Shown here one piece after another: positions 12,910 through 24,367 of a DNA stretch of 64,000 nt. How positions within the stretch are numbered: position 1 is the first letter of the stretch; every line of letters starts with the position of its first letter. The notes beneath the pieces are model-generated. The model ran no database searches. It was not told the origin of the DNA and worked only from the letters and a program-made list of their open reading frames with translations. Source of the DNA: Umbilicaria muhlenbergii (Eukaryota > Ascomycota > Lecanoromycetes > Umbilicariales > Umbilicariaceae); NCBI GenBank assembly GCA_000611775.1, contig KK106984.1:526364-590363 (forward strand), given 5' to 3'. Both the position numbers and the translations under genes were made by a program.

Positions 12910-13460
12910 TCAATGGTACACACTTGTCTTTTCCTTTCCTGTCCTCCACTGACAGTTCCCTATCCAAGCATCCGTCGTCTGATAGCTCTGAGCCCCCACA
13001 CGATAAGTTGGCATGAGGAGAATAGCCACCGTGCAGGCAAAGACCCCGGCACCCGCAAGGTATAACGGCCCGTCTATGCTTGTCGCCAGCAGACTGGATG
13101 GGCCGCAATGAGCGGGGCAACGATACTAATCAAACGACCCCAAAAGCTCGCCAGGCCTGATGCTGTCCCTCTAATAGGAGCTAGGAAGGCTTCGGGAGTC
13201 CAGCCGTACAACACCGCATTGAACATACTTTGAAAGAAGTACTCCATAGCGTCAAGAGCAATGTTCGAGGCCTCCGTGTTCACGGCTGCGAAAAGGAAGA
13301 GAGAGGTTGCCATTAGTGCTGACGAGTCCACGATGGCCCACTTGCGGCCAACTCGTGGGATATAATATATTAGAGTACCAAGTACTACCCCTGGGATACC
13401 CTAGATAAATATAATTGCATAATTGCGATAGGTCTGTTTTAGAGAAATCTTGATGGCGCG
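12910..13460 (-). pseudogene. 3' fragment of an MFS transporter gene
   Basis: Minus-strand remnant of a major facilitator transporter, C-terminal part only. Recognisable pieces run from a SLKQTYRNYAII segment (near 13400), through GIPGVVLGT, transmembrane helices with FQSMFNAVLYGWTPE and GTASGLASFWGRL, to LATSIDGPLYLAGAGVF and a hydrophilic tail ending at 12910. There is an in-frame stop just before the GIPG segment, and the frame changes near 13090-13105, where the reading shifts between SIVAPLIAA and SLLATSIDG. No upstream exons coding the first membrane helices are seen in the 280 bp before L9. I read it as a truncated, inactive host gene. The alternative, an odd intron at each break, is less likely because coding similarity continues right up to both breaks. 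Confidence 0.75.
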
Positions 13461-13736
13461 TTACGTTATGCATAAGATAATGCGCCGACACTTCAACATT
13501 GAGCCTGCTCTCCCCCTACTGGCCGCTACTTTGGTACGCATACCCCTGTCATTCGCGATGTAAGGTAAAGGCCTTGGTGAACAAAGCAATCCAGCAGTAA
13601 AATGCAGTCACCAACAAGAGCCATGAGCATATTTGGAACGGTTTGGAAGCTACTGGTGTCCTACGCTACCGCGAATGCACGCATAGATTGTAGCACTTGA
13701 CACACGAAGCCATTTGCTACGTTCGACAGAGACCGC
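13461..13736. other. short spacer after L9
   Basis: Sequence between the L9 stop codon and the MFS remnant. No coding signal; probably the L9 3' UTR plus decayed DNA. Confidence 0.5.
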
Positions 13737-14654
13737 CTATTCATCCTCGATGTTGCCCCTCTCTGACACGTACAGACCGTCCAAGAACTATACGAGAGAT
13801 ATAATCAGCTACCGCCCAAATCATTCAACATGAGAGGAAGTTAACCGTACCTTTCGGATATCCTTGTTTCTGACTCTGCAAATTTGCTGGATGTCTGCCG
13901 CGCTCTGCGAGACGTTCTCCAGCGAGTTTCCAGTGAGCTGTATCTCGTCTTTTACATTCTTCGACGGCTCCACATCCACACCCGGTTGCAACGTAACTCT
14001 TCGAACGATCTTCTCGCCAATGAAGTTACTGTGAACGCAATCCCAGTCAGTATATTGTTGTGCTACCCAAGTGAAGCCATGCCGCCTGCCATACCGGATA
14101 TCAACCTCGTACAGCCCAGTCTCGGAGTTCTTTTCAATGTTGACATTAATGGGAAAATGTGCGTAGACGTAGCGCATCTTGTACTTGAAGCCCCTGGTCA
14201 CTCCAATGATGAGGTTGTTGATGATGGTTTTAACGGTCCTTAGCGTTGCCACGTTCTTGCGCGCGCCATGGTGCAGCTCAATGTTGATGATGTTCTTCGA
14301 CGGGTGGGAGAAAGAGACGGAAAGATGGGACAGGTTCTTCACGAGTTTGCCTGGACGCAGACGTTAGAGCGAATCTTCCACTCATATCCCAACTCAAGAC
14401 CATCGGCCGACCCGTACCTCGTGGACCCTCTACTGTGATGAGCCTTGACTTGATGTGGACCTTGACTGTTCATGAATCAGCATGCGTTATCTGCATTGTG
14501 GCAAGGGCACAGTTTGAGGTGGATATGAGCACTCGATATCGAGCCAGCATCGGCCATCGAGCGAGCGTGCTGAGTTGCGGCATCCGAAGCAAAGTATTGA
14601 GAACCCACCATTTTCAGGGATCGTCAGCGTCTCCTGGGAGTGGATGTACCTCAT
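13737..14654 (-). CDS. rpl9: 60S ribosomal protein L9 (uL6)
   Basis: Five exons: 14609-14654, 14418-14465, 14095-14350, 13851-14028 and 13737-13787. All junctions are GT-AG and the phases close to a product of 192 residues, the usual size for eukaryotic L9. The start MRYIHSQETLTIPEN is the canonical N-terminus, although an in-frame ATG exists upstream. Conserved stretches include VKVHIKSRLITVEGPRG, VSFSHPSKNIINIELHHGAR and SQSAADIQQICRVRNKDIRKF. Role: component of the large ribosomal subunit near the P-stalk base. Having four introns in a short gene is common for fungal ribosomal proteins. The gene ends in a slightly extended tail (GNIEDE). Certain identification. Confidence 0.97.
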
Positions 14655-15842
14655 TTCGCCGGTTGTTTGGCGGTGCTGCCGTTGTCGTCGATTTGTCGCA
14701 ATTCGAATATTCGAATTCATCAACCGTGTGCGCAGCCGCGGGGCTTAAGCGAAGTATTAGTCAGCAAAAATGAGAGCCGCAACACAGCGCTTCAGTCAAC
14801 AAGGGGCAATTCCACGCTGGTGACCTCCCTCGTTAACTAAAAGCGAAGGTGATATTTTGAAAAGTCAGAAGCGGAGTTTCTAGAGATCAATGGCTACTCG
14901 TATTTACACATGAATCGGCTCTCCTGAATCATTCTTGTCTGTTGAATGATCGCGGAAAAGTCGACCGCCACAGTAGCGTGTTCCCTCGTGTGATGATCTT
15001 GTGAGATTACTTGTCATTCACTCATGGCACTCACACAACGTTACCCGTGCAGCAAATTCCACGGCTGAGGCCATCGACCGATCAGGTGAACAGCCCCTGC
15101 ACCTCGTCGCCGGCCGGGTGGCATTGTGCTATCACGCTCAACCAACGTCGGCCAGGTCAGAAACCCCAGGTTCATATATTAGACTTACAATTTCCATCGA
15201 TTTACCAATCACTGAGAATGCCCAGAACATGTGCGATGAGATACAAGTCATAAGGGACGACAAGACAGGTAGGTCAAGCCACTTTACCAGCGCTGCAGAG
15301 GGCCGTTGGGCCTTTCGTCTTGGACCGTTCATGTCGTTTACGCTAGTCTCGTTTGGGTAGACAATAGCAAGCCAGCCCCCCGAGCAGCTTGCCGTGCTTG
15401 CATTACCGGCACGGACTCAATAGCAAGAACAATAGGAAGAGTAATACGAGTACTCGTAGCAAACTAGCTCTACCCTGCCACCTGTCATTGGTTATCCTCA
15501 TCCCGCTAGGATCGGAAATGGAAGCTCTTCAATAGGGTTTCTCTTATTGTCGGCCGGGTGGACACAATACGTAGAGAGAGGTAGGTACCCTAGTGGGAAA
15601 GGCGTAGAGGGGGCTTTTACTGCAGGGTTCATTTTCCTATTGATGCAGCTTCTATTCACGGTCAAAGTGTATTGATGTTAGGACATATAAATATCCTTCG
15701 AAGAAGCCTACTGTTTCCATCAAGCATCAAGCTGTGCCCTCAACTGCAGCAGTTCTGTGTCTTGACCACTGCCATACTTTCGAGTCTAAACTTGGCCTTC
15801 CCTGCCATTGTTGAAGCCTGCATCACTCCAAACACACTCATC
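14655..15842. other. intergenic between L9 and the small unknown gene
   Basis: About 1.2 kb separating divergent genes, expected to hold the L9 promoter at its left end. A 119-codon frame at 15001-15360 (+) shows no family resemblance and no splice support, so I do not call it. No repeats noticed. Confidence 0.5.
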
Positions 15843-16426
15843 ATGCTACCATCCGACACCTTGCTCCATCAGTCGCACAAAATCCTCGTCGATCTGGCCT
15901 CGGTCCCACCGCCTCCTTACAGTAACTCTCACAACTCCCTTGCGGATGATGATGACGAGGGAAACGAAGACGGAAACGACTCCTCCCCGGCACCAATCAC
16001 CATCACCGTCGACACCTCTACCCGCATTGTCGGCCACGCTAACGCCATTCATCTTCCTCCTTCTCCTCCCTCACCCGCGCATGTTGCGGGCATGTTGCTT
16101 GCAGCAATGAAGAGCGCGCAACAGGATGGCGGGAAGCGGGGAGTAGAGATAAAGCTCCAGACTGGCTTTAGTGTATGTGGGAGCCGGAACGTGGTAGTGT
16201 TTGGGACCACGGGGGCGCAGGGTCTGGCAAAGGAGAAAATGAAGCAGCGTGAGACACAGAGCTCCGTTGACGGTGGTCAGAACACCGCAAGCAGGAAGAG
16301 AAGGGCCGAATCGGTGAGTAGAGCTGCTGCCCGGAGTTGGTGGGAATGGTACGCTAATGCAATATAAAGGAGCCTGCGGGGATGCCAAATGCGAAGAAAT
16401 CAGAGGACCACAGTCTGCGAATCTAA
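15843..16426 (+). CDS. small conserved-looking protein of unknown function
   Basis: Two exons, 15843-16313 and 16370-16426, with donor GTGAGT, branch-like GCTAAT and acceptor AAAG, giving 175 residues. I chose the ATG at 15843 (MLPSDTLLHQSHK) because upstream in-frame codons look like 5' UTR. The protein has an N-terminal amphipathic helix, an acidic linker (DDDDEGNEDGNDS), a central beta/helix region (ITITVDTSTRIVGHANAI, then AGMLLAAMKSA), a second strand pair (VEIKLQTGFSVCGSRNVVV) and a basic tail with SRKRRAE, a possible nuclear signal. I do not recognise the family. The intron that restores a clean C-terminus supports a real gene. Confidence 0.65.
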
Positions 16427-16668
16427 AGGCTGAAAGGTCATTTCAGAGCCTCTTATAACAGACAAGCTGTACGGACCGAATAATGTCAGTAGACTGATAC
16501 CTATCTCTCACTTCGGTCCGCCGCTATGGTGTACAAACAATACTATGAGTTCGAAGCCGAGGCTTCTATCCGCCTCAGAGAATCTCTACATGCTCCGAAC
16601 CCTATGTCGAATGCAACGCCGACCAGAAAATGAAGAAGCGTGCAGAAGGACTGTTTCGCTGACAACAA

Positions 16669-18601
16669 TCACCGCGCGCCAACGGGTATATCAAGACGAT
16701 GCAGATCTTTCGACCACGGCGGTAACCGCTTGTCGCGCTCGTAGATGAGACCACAATTATTACATAATGACTGCGAGCATTAGCAGGTCTATGCTAAGCT
16801 AAAGTAGAAAAGACTTACCCGTGGCCCGTTGGGGCCGTCTCTCACAGCCCAGACAGCAGAACCATGCACTAGGCAATGCGAACATCTCCACGTTTGGCGC
16901 TCCCTGTATTTTCGAGTTAGGATCTATCACCTACAGCAGAGGCCAAAGGTGCATACCAATCGTTGAGACCGCCGCCGCCACCATATCCAGCTGCTCCCGT
17001 GTCTGGCGTTCCCCTGCCTCCTGGTGTAGCCCCTCTGGCAAGCGGACTAAGACTCCTGAACCTTCTCTTCTTTTTACTCCTCTCCCCTCTGCCCATTGGC
17101 GTTTCTGTGCTTTCCGGCTGATCAAAGTAGCCACTTTGCGTCGGCATTCCTCCCGCCATGTTTGTTGTAGATGAAAACCTTGCGGTTTCTCGTCTAAGTC
17201 TTCGTATCTGACGCTCTCGATCCCCTTCTCGCTTCTCGATCTCTTCCTTCGAAAGCGTCTCAACTTTGGGCTCCCACTCGTCCGCGAGGTGTTCGTTGTC
17301 GAACCTCCAGCCTGCTTCTTGACCTTCGAGGGCAAGATTGTCAATCTCCCCCCCGTAGCCATTGCCGCCAACGAGTCCACCACTCTCACATGCTTCCTTC
17401 TTCAACCGAAGTACCGCTTCATATATAGCGTGGGTCATTGCTGGAACCCATTCTCCTGCTAAACCAATATCTGCACATGTTTGCTTTGCAAATTGCTCTG
17501 CTACCCCCGGCGGATGAAGTAATGACCATTCGAATTTGTCGGTATAAAGCTTGTTCAGGAGGTTGATGTTGAGAGTGATGATGCACCGGTAGGTGTCATC
17601 AGGATTGTACTCGTCGGATGTGGGAGCTGGGGCTGACGAAGCAACAGCTGTGATGGCGTTGGATTCTATGGCAGGCGATGCATTACCGTTTGTTTGTCTA
17701 CTCCCAGTAACGCCGTTCGCAAGAGGGGTTGACGGAGCTGCAGGAGCAGGCGTTGTTGATTGATCCCTGGATCCACTAGCCCGTATCGTCTTGACTGCCG
17801 TTCCATTACTGGTGGCCGTATTGGTAGAGTGGAACAAGGGATGAAGGGCCACACCAGCATATTCCTCTAGTTGTGTACGTATCTGGTTGCTAATCTGTAT
17901 TGCTAGACCTGCTGCGTTTGGAAGATCGAGATCGTGTACGAGTATCATGGCGAACTGATCTGGCGTAATCAAAGTCTCGTGAAGATTCCAGAGGAAGACG
18001 TCCTTCAGGCGGTAGGGAGGAGTTGGATCGGGAGTCTTGTAGGCTGGTAGTGAAGGATTGATACCAAAAGCTTGTGCGTCCGATGGAAGAGGAAGGGCGG
18101 GCTGAGGTGTAAAAGAGGGTATGTCAAGGTCAATACGTATAGGTATAAGGGTCAGGGGTAAGGCCGTCTGCGCATGCAGTTGTCGATCTGTTCTTGAAGG
18201 AATGTAGCTTTCAGTAAAATCCTAGGGAAACGAGAGAATCACAGACACACTCACTTTCCGAACTTCGGTTTCCCCATCCAATCCCTCCATATCCCTTGGA
18301 CCTCTACCGGTACGCTAAGCTCCTTGCCTAGCTTTTCTGCAGCGGCCTCTTTCGCCTGACTTGGATCATCTCTCCTAAGGCTGCGCAAGCCCGTGGGTCT
18401 CCTGGGACCTTCGCTGTCCTCAAAGTCATCGTCATCGTAGGCATCATCTGCGTAGTTGATGGCGATCGTGCCACGCTTTGTAGTCCGAGAAGCTGGCGCA
18501 TTTTGCGCTGTTGTGGGCTGTATGACGGGAGTGAGAAGTGAGTTGGCATAAGTGCGTAGACGGGGCGCGTAGCTTGAGATGAACGCTTGAGGAGGTGGCA
18601 T
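16669..18601 (-). CDS. snf5: SWI/SNF chromatin-remodelling subunit Snf5 (SMARCB1)
   Basis: Core subunit of SWI/SNF-type ATP-dependent chromatin remodellers. Four exons: 18255-18601, 16957-18207, 16819-16903 and 16669-16770, together 594 residues. The first exon starts MPPPQAFISSYAPRL and includes the GIWRDWMG motif. The long second exon carries both SNF5 repeats: LTLIPIRIDLDIP...RLKDVFLWNLHETLITPDQFA with IRTQLEEYAGVALHPLF, and the second around CIITLNINLLNKLYTDKFEW. The last two small exons encode a GATA-like finger, WRCSHCLVHGSAVWAVRDG then SLCNNCGLIYERD, a CX2C...CX2C arrangement known from filamentous fungal Snf5 proteins. The first intron is the least certain: donor phase 2 fits an acceptor at 18208, whereas the stronger-looking CTAG at 18222 is out of phase. 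Confidence 0.93.
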
Positions 18602-19301
18602 TGCGGTTGACGTGCCCTAAGGCATGGCCTGACGAGGAGGAACACCGAGATCTTCAAGGTATCCCTTTGCTTGCTTGAGGAATGAGATACAGCCTCGAGG
18701 ACAGCTCAGGTAGTAAGAATATGAGTCGAAGAGCTGCAGCGCAAGACAACGCGACCGGGGTAATTGTTTTGGGTCAATTAGAATTCCGTTGCGCGCAATT
18801 CTATGTTGCATACTCTATGGCAGCTTTGTTCTTCCACACCTTCGGTTCGTCGCAGCGAGACCAAGCGTCGCGTCGAACATTTTAGGTGCAATCTTACTTA
18901 GATAAATCTCAGCCCTACAGTCCATGGAGGCAAGGGCACCAGCAGCATCAACCTCTGTCGCAATTTACAGGAAACCGCAACGATACGCCAGCGGGAAAAA
19001 AGTACTCGGAACAGGTCCAAGTGCAGATCTTCTAAAAGCCCTTGAGCACTGTAACCTGCTCCTTGAATTCAATATCGCTTTCGCTTTCGCTTTCGAATTG
19101 TTGCGGAGCGTCCAGCAGGGCAGGTAGGTAGTAAGTCTGTTCGCTCAGTCTTTGCAGTGCACAGTCTAGTCTGTCTGTACTGTCGCTACTAATCATTGTT
19201 CTCCGTCATCTAAAGAGGGAACACAATCTATCGACAAGCCCATGACGCCTTGCCGCTATGCTATGAACTATACTTCTGTATCGCAGTAAATGCCACCAAC
19301 T
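18602..19301. other. intergenic between Snf5 and Rpn13
   Basis: Contains the Snf5 promoter (right of 18601) and Rpn13 3' flank. A short hexamer repeat, three copies of GCTTTC, lies at about 19076-19094. No gene seen. Confidence 0.5.
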
Positions 19302-20910
19302 TTAACTGGTATCCATCTTTCCTGAATCAGCAGCTTCTTCGTCCTCTTCTACCGCCGCTCTGATGCCATTCAAGAACGCTTCTATGGCTTCTCCGCCTCC
19401 GATTGGCATGCCACCCCTTCGCATGAAACCACCATTCTCCAACTTGATCTTCAAAGCGTCACCGATGCTCGGCAAGCCACCGTCTCTCAGTGCCATCGTA
19501 AGGCTGCCAAGACTCTGTGAGAATTGCGGTGATCGGAGAACCTTCCTCAGTATGTCCTTCTTCTGATCTAAGCTCAACGCCTCAATTGCCGCCTTGGCAG
19601 TTTCGGAGTTCGGATCCGCAGAGGATAAACCATCGACTTCTTGTGCGAGGAGAAGCAAAGTAGGTGGTACATGGGTGAGCAGGTTATCGACAAAGGCTTG
19701 GTCCGCCGACTCGATTACTGGTATTGTTGAGGCCGGTGGAAGTAGGTCTGGCAGCGTAGTGAATGATTTCCCTTGACCTGTATTTTGCTGGTTCTCCAAC
19801 GCCTGGCTTCCTTGCAAAGATCTTAGAAAGTTCTGTACAGCTGCTGCAGCTTCGTTGCCTGGGACGGCAGCACTAATTGGAACCTAGTTAGCCACGAGCT
19901 CGTTACACAAGCTCGAACGGACACGCATGATTGTAGCACGAGTAGACCACCACACGTTCAACCCAATCTTGTGGAATTGTCTGTCTACATAGTAGCGCCG
20001 AGGGAACATATACGCCAAGTCATGAATCATCTTTTGCTACAATGTAGCAGATGCCATGGGGCCCAAAGATAATCCCATTTCGCAGCATAGCCATGCGACT
20101 GCAGAGCTCCGGGAAAAAAAGAATTTCAGAACCTACGCTCGTCCACCGTCGGCGCCTCCTTCCCTTGGCCCTTGCCCTTCCTCTCTTATGTCCCCTCCTG
20201 TAGCGTCTGCCCCAGCACCACCGCTGCCTTGCCGGTGGTGCTCCGTGCCACCACCTGTGCCCTCAACATCCTCCATTGTCTCGTCATCATCTCCATCCTG
20301 TCCACCTTGATGCGTTGGGACGTTGGCGATCTCTTGCTCCACATCAACCTCTTCACCCTGCAGGAGCTGATCGACAATTTGGCCCAGCTTCAGATCTCGA
20401 GGGCTGAACCAACTGGGATCCCCACGTGCATGTTGGCTTTTCGATTGCAACCAGAAAAGATAACGCTGTGAGCTTGAAGAGAATTTGAGAACGAATATCC
20501 TCCCATTGGTTGGAGATTTCGATGGTGAATTGGGTTCGCTGTGTTCATACGGCACGAAGTGACCGTCTGTTGGGACCATGACAAGATCAAGTTCAGGTTG
20601 GTTGAGTGATGCTGACCGGGGGCGCCAGCAGAAGTGAATGAGTTCATCTTCGGAGTAGAGGTATATGTATCCTGGTGTGGCCTTGGGAAGGACTTTGTAG
20701 GGAGTCGAATCAGACTAGGAATATTATCAGTCAGCATAATTAGTCTCTGATCGTACATCCCAGGACAATGCACCGGTCTCGATAAGAGCCCTTTCACCTT
20801 CACAGCTGTGTAACAGCCTGGACACTCGCAAGACTTACATCTAGATCACAAGCACCGGCTTTAAAGGTAATGATTGGGGAAATAGACATGCCTGTTATGC
20901 CGTCGTTCAT
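19302..20910 (-). CDS. rpn13: 26S proteasome ubiquitin receptor Rpn13
   Basis: Proteasome lid/base ubiquitin receptor that also binds the deubiquitinase Uch37. Exons 20839-20910, 20137-20714 and 19302-19872; total 406 residues. The N-terminal Pru (pleckstrin-like receptor for ubiquitin) domain spans roughly residues 1-120: ITFKAGACDLD, GYIYLYSEDELIHFCWR, VPTDGHFVPYE, FVLKFSSSSQRYLFWLQ. A Gly/Asp/Glu-rich linker follows. The C-terminal DEUBAD (UCH37-binding) domain covers the last 150 residues, with VDNLLTHVPPTLLLLAQE, LRSPQFSQSLGSLTMALRDG and GGEAIEAFLNGIRAAVEED. The second intron (264 nt) was placed using phase and a GCTAAC branch site, so its acceptor is the AG at 19873 rather than the nearer CTAG. 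Shares a 286-bp divergent promoter with ribosomal protein L6. Confidence 0.93.
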
Positions 20911-21196
20911 AGGCTATAAGTAGCGAGGCGAATATGGGGGAATCTGTCGTGTTTGGGTGGAAAGAGTCTGACCGGATAGGATTATCGCATCCTACAGTGA
21001 GGCTCCAAAGCTTGCCTGAAGAGCGCGAAGAGCTCTGGGGAGGTTTGACGCTAGTGCTGTCCGGGGCGCTAGCTGCTTTTGGATTAGCTGTAGGGCTACC
21101 CGAAGGTACGCACACAGAATATCATGACTGACTTCGAGGACAACCATCAGCACGACGACGGACCTTCGACAACCCCCCTCAAAATCGAAAGCGAAA
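20911..21196. promoter_or_regulatory. divergent promoter, Rpn13 / ribosomal protein L6
   Basis: Only 286 bp separate the two start codons, so proteasome and ribosome subunits share one regulatory interval. I see no obvious TATA box and no exact yeast-type proteasome element here. Call based on gene arrangement. Confidence 0.6.
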
Positions 21197-22119
21197 ATGT
21201 CGGCAATGCAAGAATCAGACAAGGCTGCCGGCAAGGTACGTTGCAGGATTTGATGAGGGTTGTGATAGGAGCAACGGACCTAACATATCTCCAGACGAAG
21301 AAGTTTGGCAAGGGCGAGAGGGAGATCCCTCACCATTCCCAGAAGGCAAAGAAATACTATCCGGCTGAGGACGAGAGCAAACCCCGCAAAGTGAGTCTTT
21401 AGGCTCATGCTACAGCACATACATGGTATCCAAGTTTACGAGAGCCCAATTGGGGATGCAACAAGCATTCATGGCAGCTCTTACGATCGATCGCATTGAG
21501 GCCTTCAATAAATAGACGCCAACTACACCGCCAGATTCGTACTGATTGCTCTTTTGATACAGGTTCGCAAATCCGTCAAGCCTGCCAAACCTCGCGCGAC
21601 CCTCCAACCCGGCGCCATCCTCATCATTCTTGCTGGCCGATTCCGCGGCAAGCGTGTTATCCTCCTAAAGCACCTCGCTCAAGGTGTTCTTCTCGTCACC
21701 GGCCCCTTCAGAGTTAATGGTGTACCTCTCCGAAGAGTGAACGCGCGTTATGTGATCGCTACGAAGCAAAAGGTAGATCTCAGCGGAATCGACGAGAAGA
21801 CCGTGGAGAAGGTATCAGAGGAGGGATACTTCACACGAGAGAAGAAGCAGGACAAGCAAGGAGAGGAGGCGTTCTTCAAGCAGGGGGAGAAACCAGAGGT
21901 CAGTGCCGGGCGTTTGATGGATTGTAGATGGTAGCGGGCAGTAAAGTAGCTGACAAAATTATACAGAAGAAGAAGGTCGCAAGCGCACGCGCAGAAGACC
22001 AGAAGACCGTTGACAAGGCGCTGTTGAAGACCCTGAAGGAGGAGGAGCATCTACTGGCCTACCTCGCAAGCACGTTCAGTCTACGCAAAGGCGACAGGCC
22101 ACATGAAATGCAATGGTAG
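21197..22119 (+). CDS. rpl6: 60S ribosomal protein L6 (eL6)
   Basis: Large-subunit ribosomal protein. Exons 21197-21235, 21295-21390, 21563-21898 and 21967-22119 (GT-AG) give 207 residues. The start [13 protein letters not shown] precedes the conserved [18 protein letters not shown]. The core [20 protein letters not shown] and [20 protein letters not shown] are the family's KOW-like translation-protein segments. The basic C-terminus ([13 protein letters not shown], ending PHEMQW) is intact. Four exons with the first encoding only 13 residues is a usual ribosomal-protein layout. An open upstream frame beginning at 21124 is 5' UTR in my model because the conserved N-terminus starts later. Confidence 0.96.
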
Positions 22120-22476
22120 ATAATCCGGGTCGGAAGTTGACGGCAGGTGAGCGGGCTGTAGGAGAGGTTGCTACGGTTCATGGTCCGATTTGCTTGTGTG
22201 GCAGAACGGCGAAATAACGGCCAGTCTTGTGCGCTAACGCCAACAAGCGATCGTAACAAAGTCCATCAAATTCACATCATTCTAGGCAGTTCTCCAGGAT
22301 GTGATGTTTTCGTGTAATAAGGATTAAATACGCTGACATGATCTGGACGTATGGGTCAACATGGACAGTGTAAGGACTGACAATATCTCAGGCAATCGTG
22401 GATCAGAAGCACATTATGAATAGCCCTTCACGTTCGAATCCTGTCTTTCTCGGTGGTTCATCGATACTAGCACTTG
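22120..22476. other. 3' flank between convergent genes
   Basis: 357 bp between the stop codons of L6 (+) and the sterol-desaturase-like gene (-). Presumably two 3' UTRs. Nothing else seen. Confidence 0.5.
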
Positions 22477-23604
22477 TCATTTTCTTCTCTTCCCCGCCCC
22501 TTTCCGTCTTCCTTTCACCCTTTGAACCACATCTTTCTCTTCTGCCTCCTCCCTTACATCTTCCACCACATCTCCCCCGACACTCGTTCCTGCCACGAAG
22601 TCGCACAGCCCCCAGCACCCGTAATTCCCTCTTCCTCCATCCATCAGGTGCGATTCCTGCCGCCGCGCTATGCCGCCCAAGATGAATCCACTTGGCAGCA
22701 CATTGTAGCCCGAGTAGGCAAAGGTCTCCTCGACGGATACCAGGGCGAGGTATATGTGATAAGTAAGAATGTGGAAGCGGAAGAGGAGGGCGGGTAGGTA
22801 GGTGGGCAGGAAGGTGTGGAGGAGGTAGGGCAAAGGATGGTCGTAGTGAGCGGCGAGGGAGTAGGGAGCTGGCAGTGTGTGTTGCCAAGCAGCATGGTAT
22901 GGTGTGAGAGCGGATTTGGGAGAATGGAGAGCGTAACGGTGAAGGGTGTACGTCAGAAGCTAGATGAAAGGGCTCGAGATGAGTGACTCGGACATCGAGG
23001 GTTACGGTAATCACTACCATAGGGGCAGATGACATACTTCGCGCAGGAGAAGCCCTCGGGACAAGTCTTTAGCGATACCCCACGGCAAGGGGAGAGCAGT
23101 GCTGATTTTCAAGGCACTCCGAATGTGGAAGACCTCTGTAAACGCATACGCAATAGCGAGCTGTAGGGCGACGCCGAGTAGCACGTTCCCTATACAGACG
23201 AGGGCAACTTTCCACCATCGTCCCTTCCTGCCGCCATGCTCGTCGCTCAACGGCAGGGCAGCATCGCCATGTTCTTTGATGCTTGCCGCGACTCTTGGCA
23301 CCGCGCTGTCGAACAGGAAGAAGCCTAGTGACGGGAGGATATAAAATATCAGCCGAACGGCGAGGGTACCAAGGAGTTCAATTTTCAAGGGTGGTTGTGA
23401 GAGAACTAGCGTTGACCAGGTGAGGTAGAAGAAGAGCAAGTTGAGCGAGGTGGACCACGAAGAAAAGGCTGGGATGAGGAAGAAGGACAAAGCTGGGATA
23501 GCGAAGACGACATCCATAGCACGGCGGATAAGGTTATACGGGGACTGTACCAGTTGCCATGCGCGATCAAGCAGCGACGGCTCCGAAAGTTGAAAGAAAC
23601 TCAT
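22477..23604 (-). CDS. sterol desaturase / fatty acid hydroxylase family membrane protein
   Basis: Two exons, 23038-23604 and 22477-22959, separated by a 78-nt GT-AG intron; 349 residues. The start MSFFQLSEPSLLDRAW follows stopless but non-conserved upstream codons. Membrane helices are plain: VVFAIPALSFFLIPAFSSW, LLFFYLTWSTLVLS, LAVRLIFYILPSLGFFLF and VALVCIGNVLLGVALQL. The di-iron histidine clusters sit in exon 2: HRYALH, then HAAWQH with AAHYDHPLPY, and a distal ESHLMDG. The order and spacing resemble the fungal fatty-acid-hydroxylase superfamily, although I cannot tell the substrate. The last 35 residues are highly charged (EEAEEKDVVQRVKGRRK), ending in a lysine-rich tail that could act in ER retention. 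Its 3' end converges with L6. Family call good, specific reaction unknown. Confidence 0.85.
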
Positions 23605-24318
23605 CGAGCGTATGATGCGCGTTTGAGGTTGATCTCGAACAGCGCTGAAGCTCTGGCAGAAATGAAATGGCGTTATATCCGCGACGCAGGATGTAGGCAC
23701 TGCAACTGCCCATTATGGCTGGCGAGGCTGGCGAGGCTGGCGCGGCTGGCCTGAGGTAGCCCTGCTGGAGTGGCTGCGTGGGAGGCTCCAGATGGAGTTA
23801 AGTTTCCCGCTTCTGCTCCCGCTTCCCGCTGCTGTTCCCCGGGGTCCTCAGACTGAGGCCTCTAGGCACGAGCCAGCTAATATTCTCCCTGGACACTGTA
23901 GACATCCTCACCAGAAGGCCTGCACAACTCCACTGATACTCGAGTTTGAGGGAGGAAGATGAAATAGGTTCACGTCCAGGGCCAAGCGCCGACAGATTCA
24001 GAAGCTGGCAAGTAACGCAAGGGCTCTGATCAAAGAGGATAAAATGATCCACCGTGAGGGAACCTCTCGCTAGGGGCATGAGCTTGCATGACTAAGCAGG
24101 TATGGCAAATAGGGGCGATGGAGCAAGAGATAGGTAGTAAACCTGAAACATATAATATGAGTGAAAAACCGGCGCATTTAAGCGTGTCTACGCCTGCAGC
24201 AGTCCCCGAGGCTGGTATATAATGACGTTTAGCAGGAAGAACATTTAACCGGTAGGGCTTTGACCTGCACGTGATTACAATTCAACATCCCGTCCGCATA
24301 AGCGGCGAGCTGGCAGGC

Positions 24319-24320
<2 letters not shown>

Positions 24321-24366
<46 letters not shown>
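24321..24366. repeat. poly-G homopolymer, 46 G
   Basis: An uninterrupted run of 46 guanines on the plus strand. Homopolymer length is often wrong in assemblies, so the true length may differ. Such a run could form G-quadruplex structure on the G strand. Confidence 0.9.

Positions 24367-24367
<1 letters not shown>

Noticed and set aside
15001-15360. 119-codon plus-strand frame
   Set aside because: No recognisable motif, sits in the L9 upstream region, no supporting introns.
18208-18254. CTAG at 18222 as Snf5 intron 1 acceptor
   Set aside because: It is out of phase with the only good donor; the AG at 18208 keeps the frame, so I used it despite the weaker context.
22433-22445. tRNA B-box-like GTTCGAATCC
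   Set aside because: Single occurrence without an upstream A-box or cloverleaf, and lies in a 3' flank.
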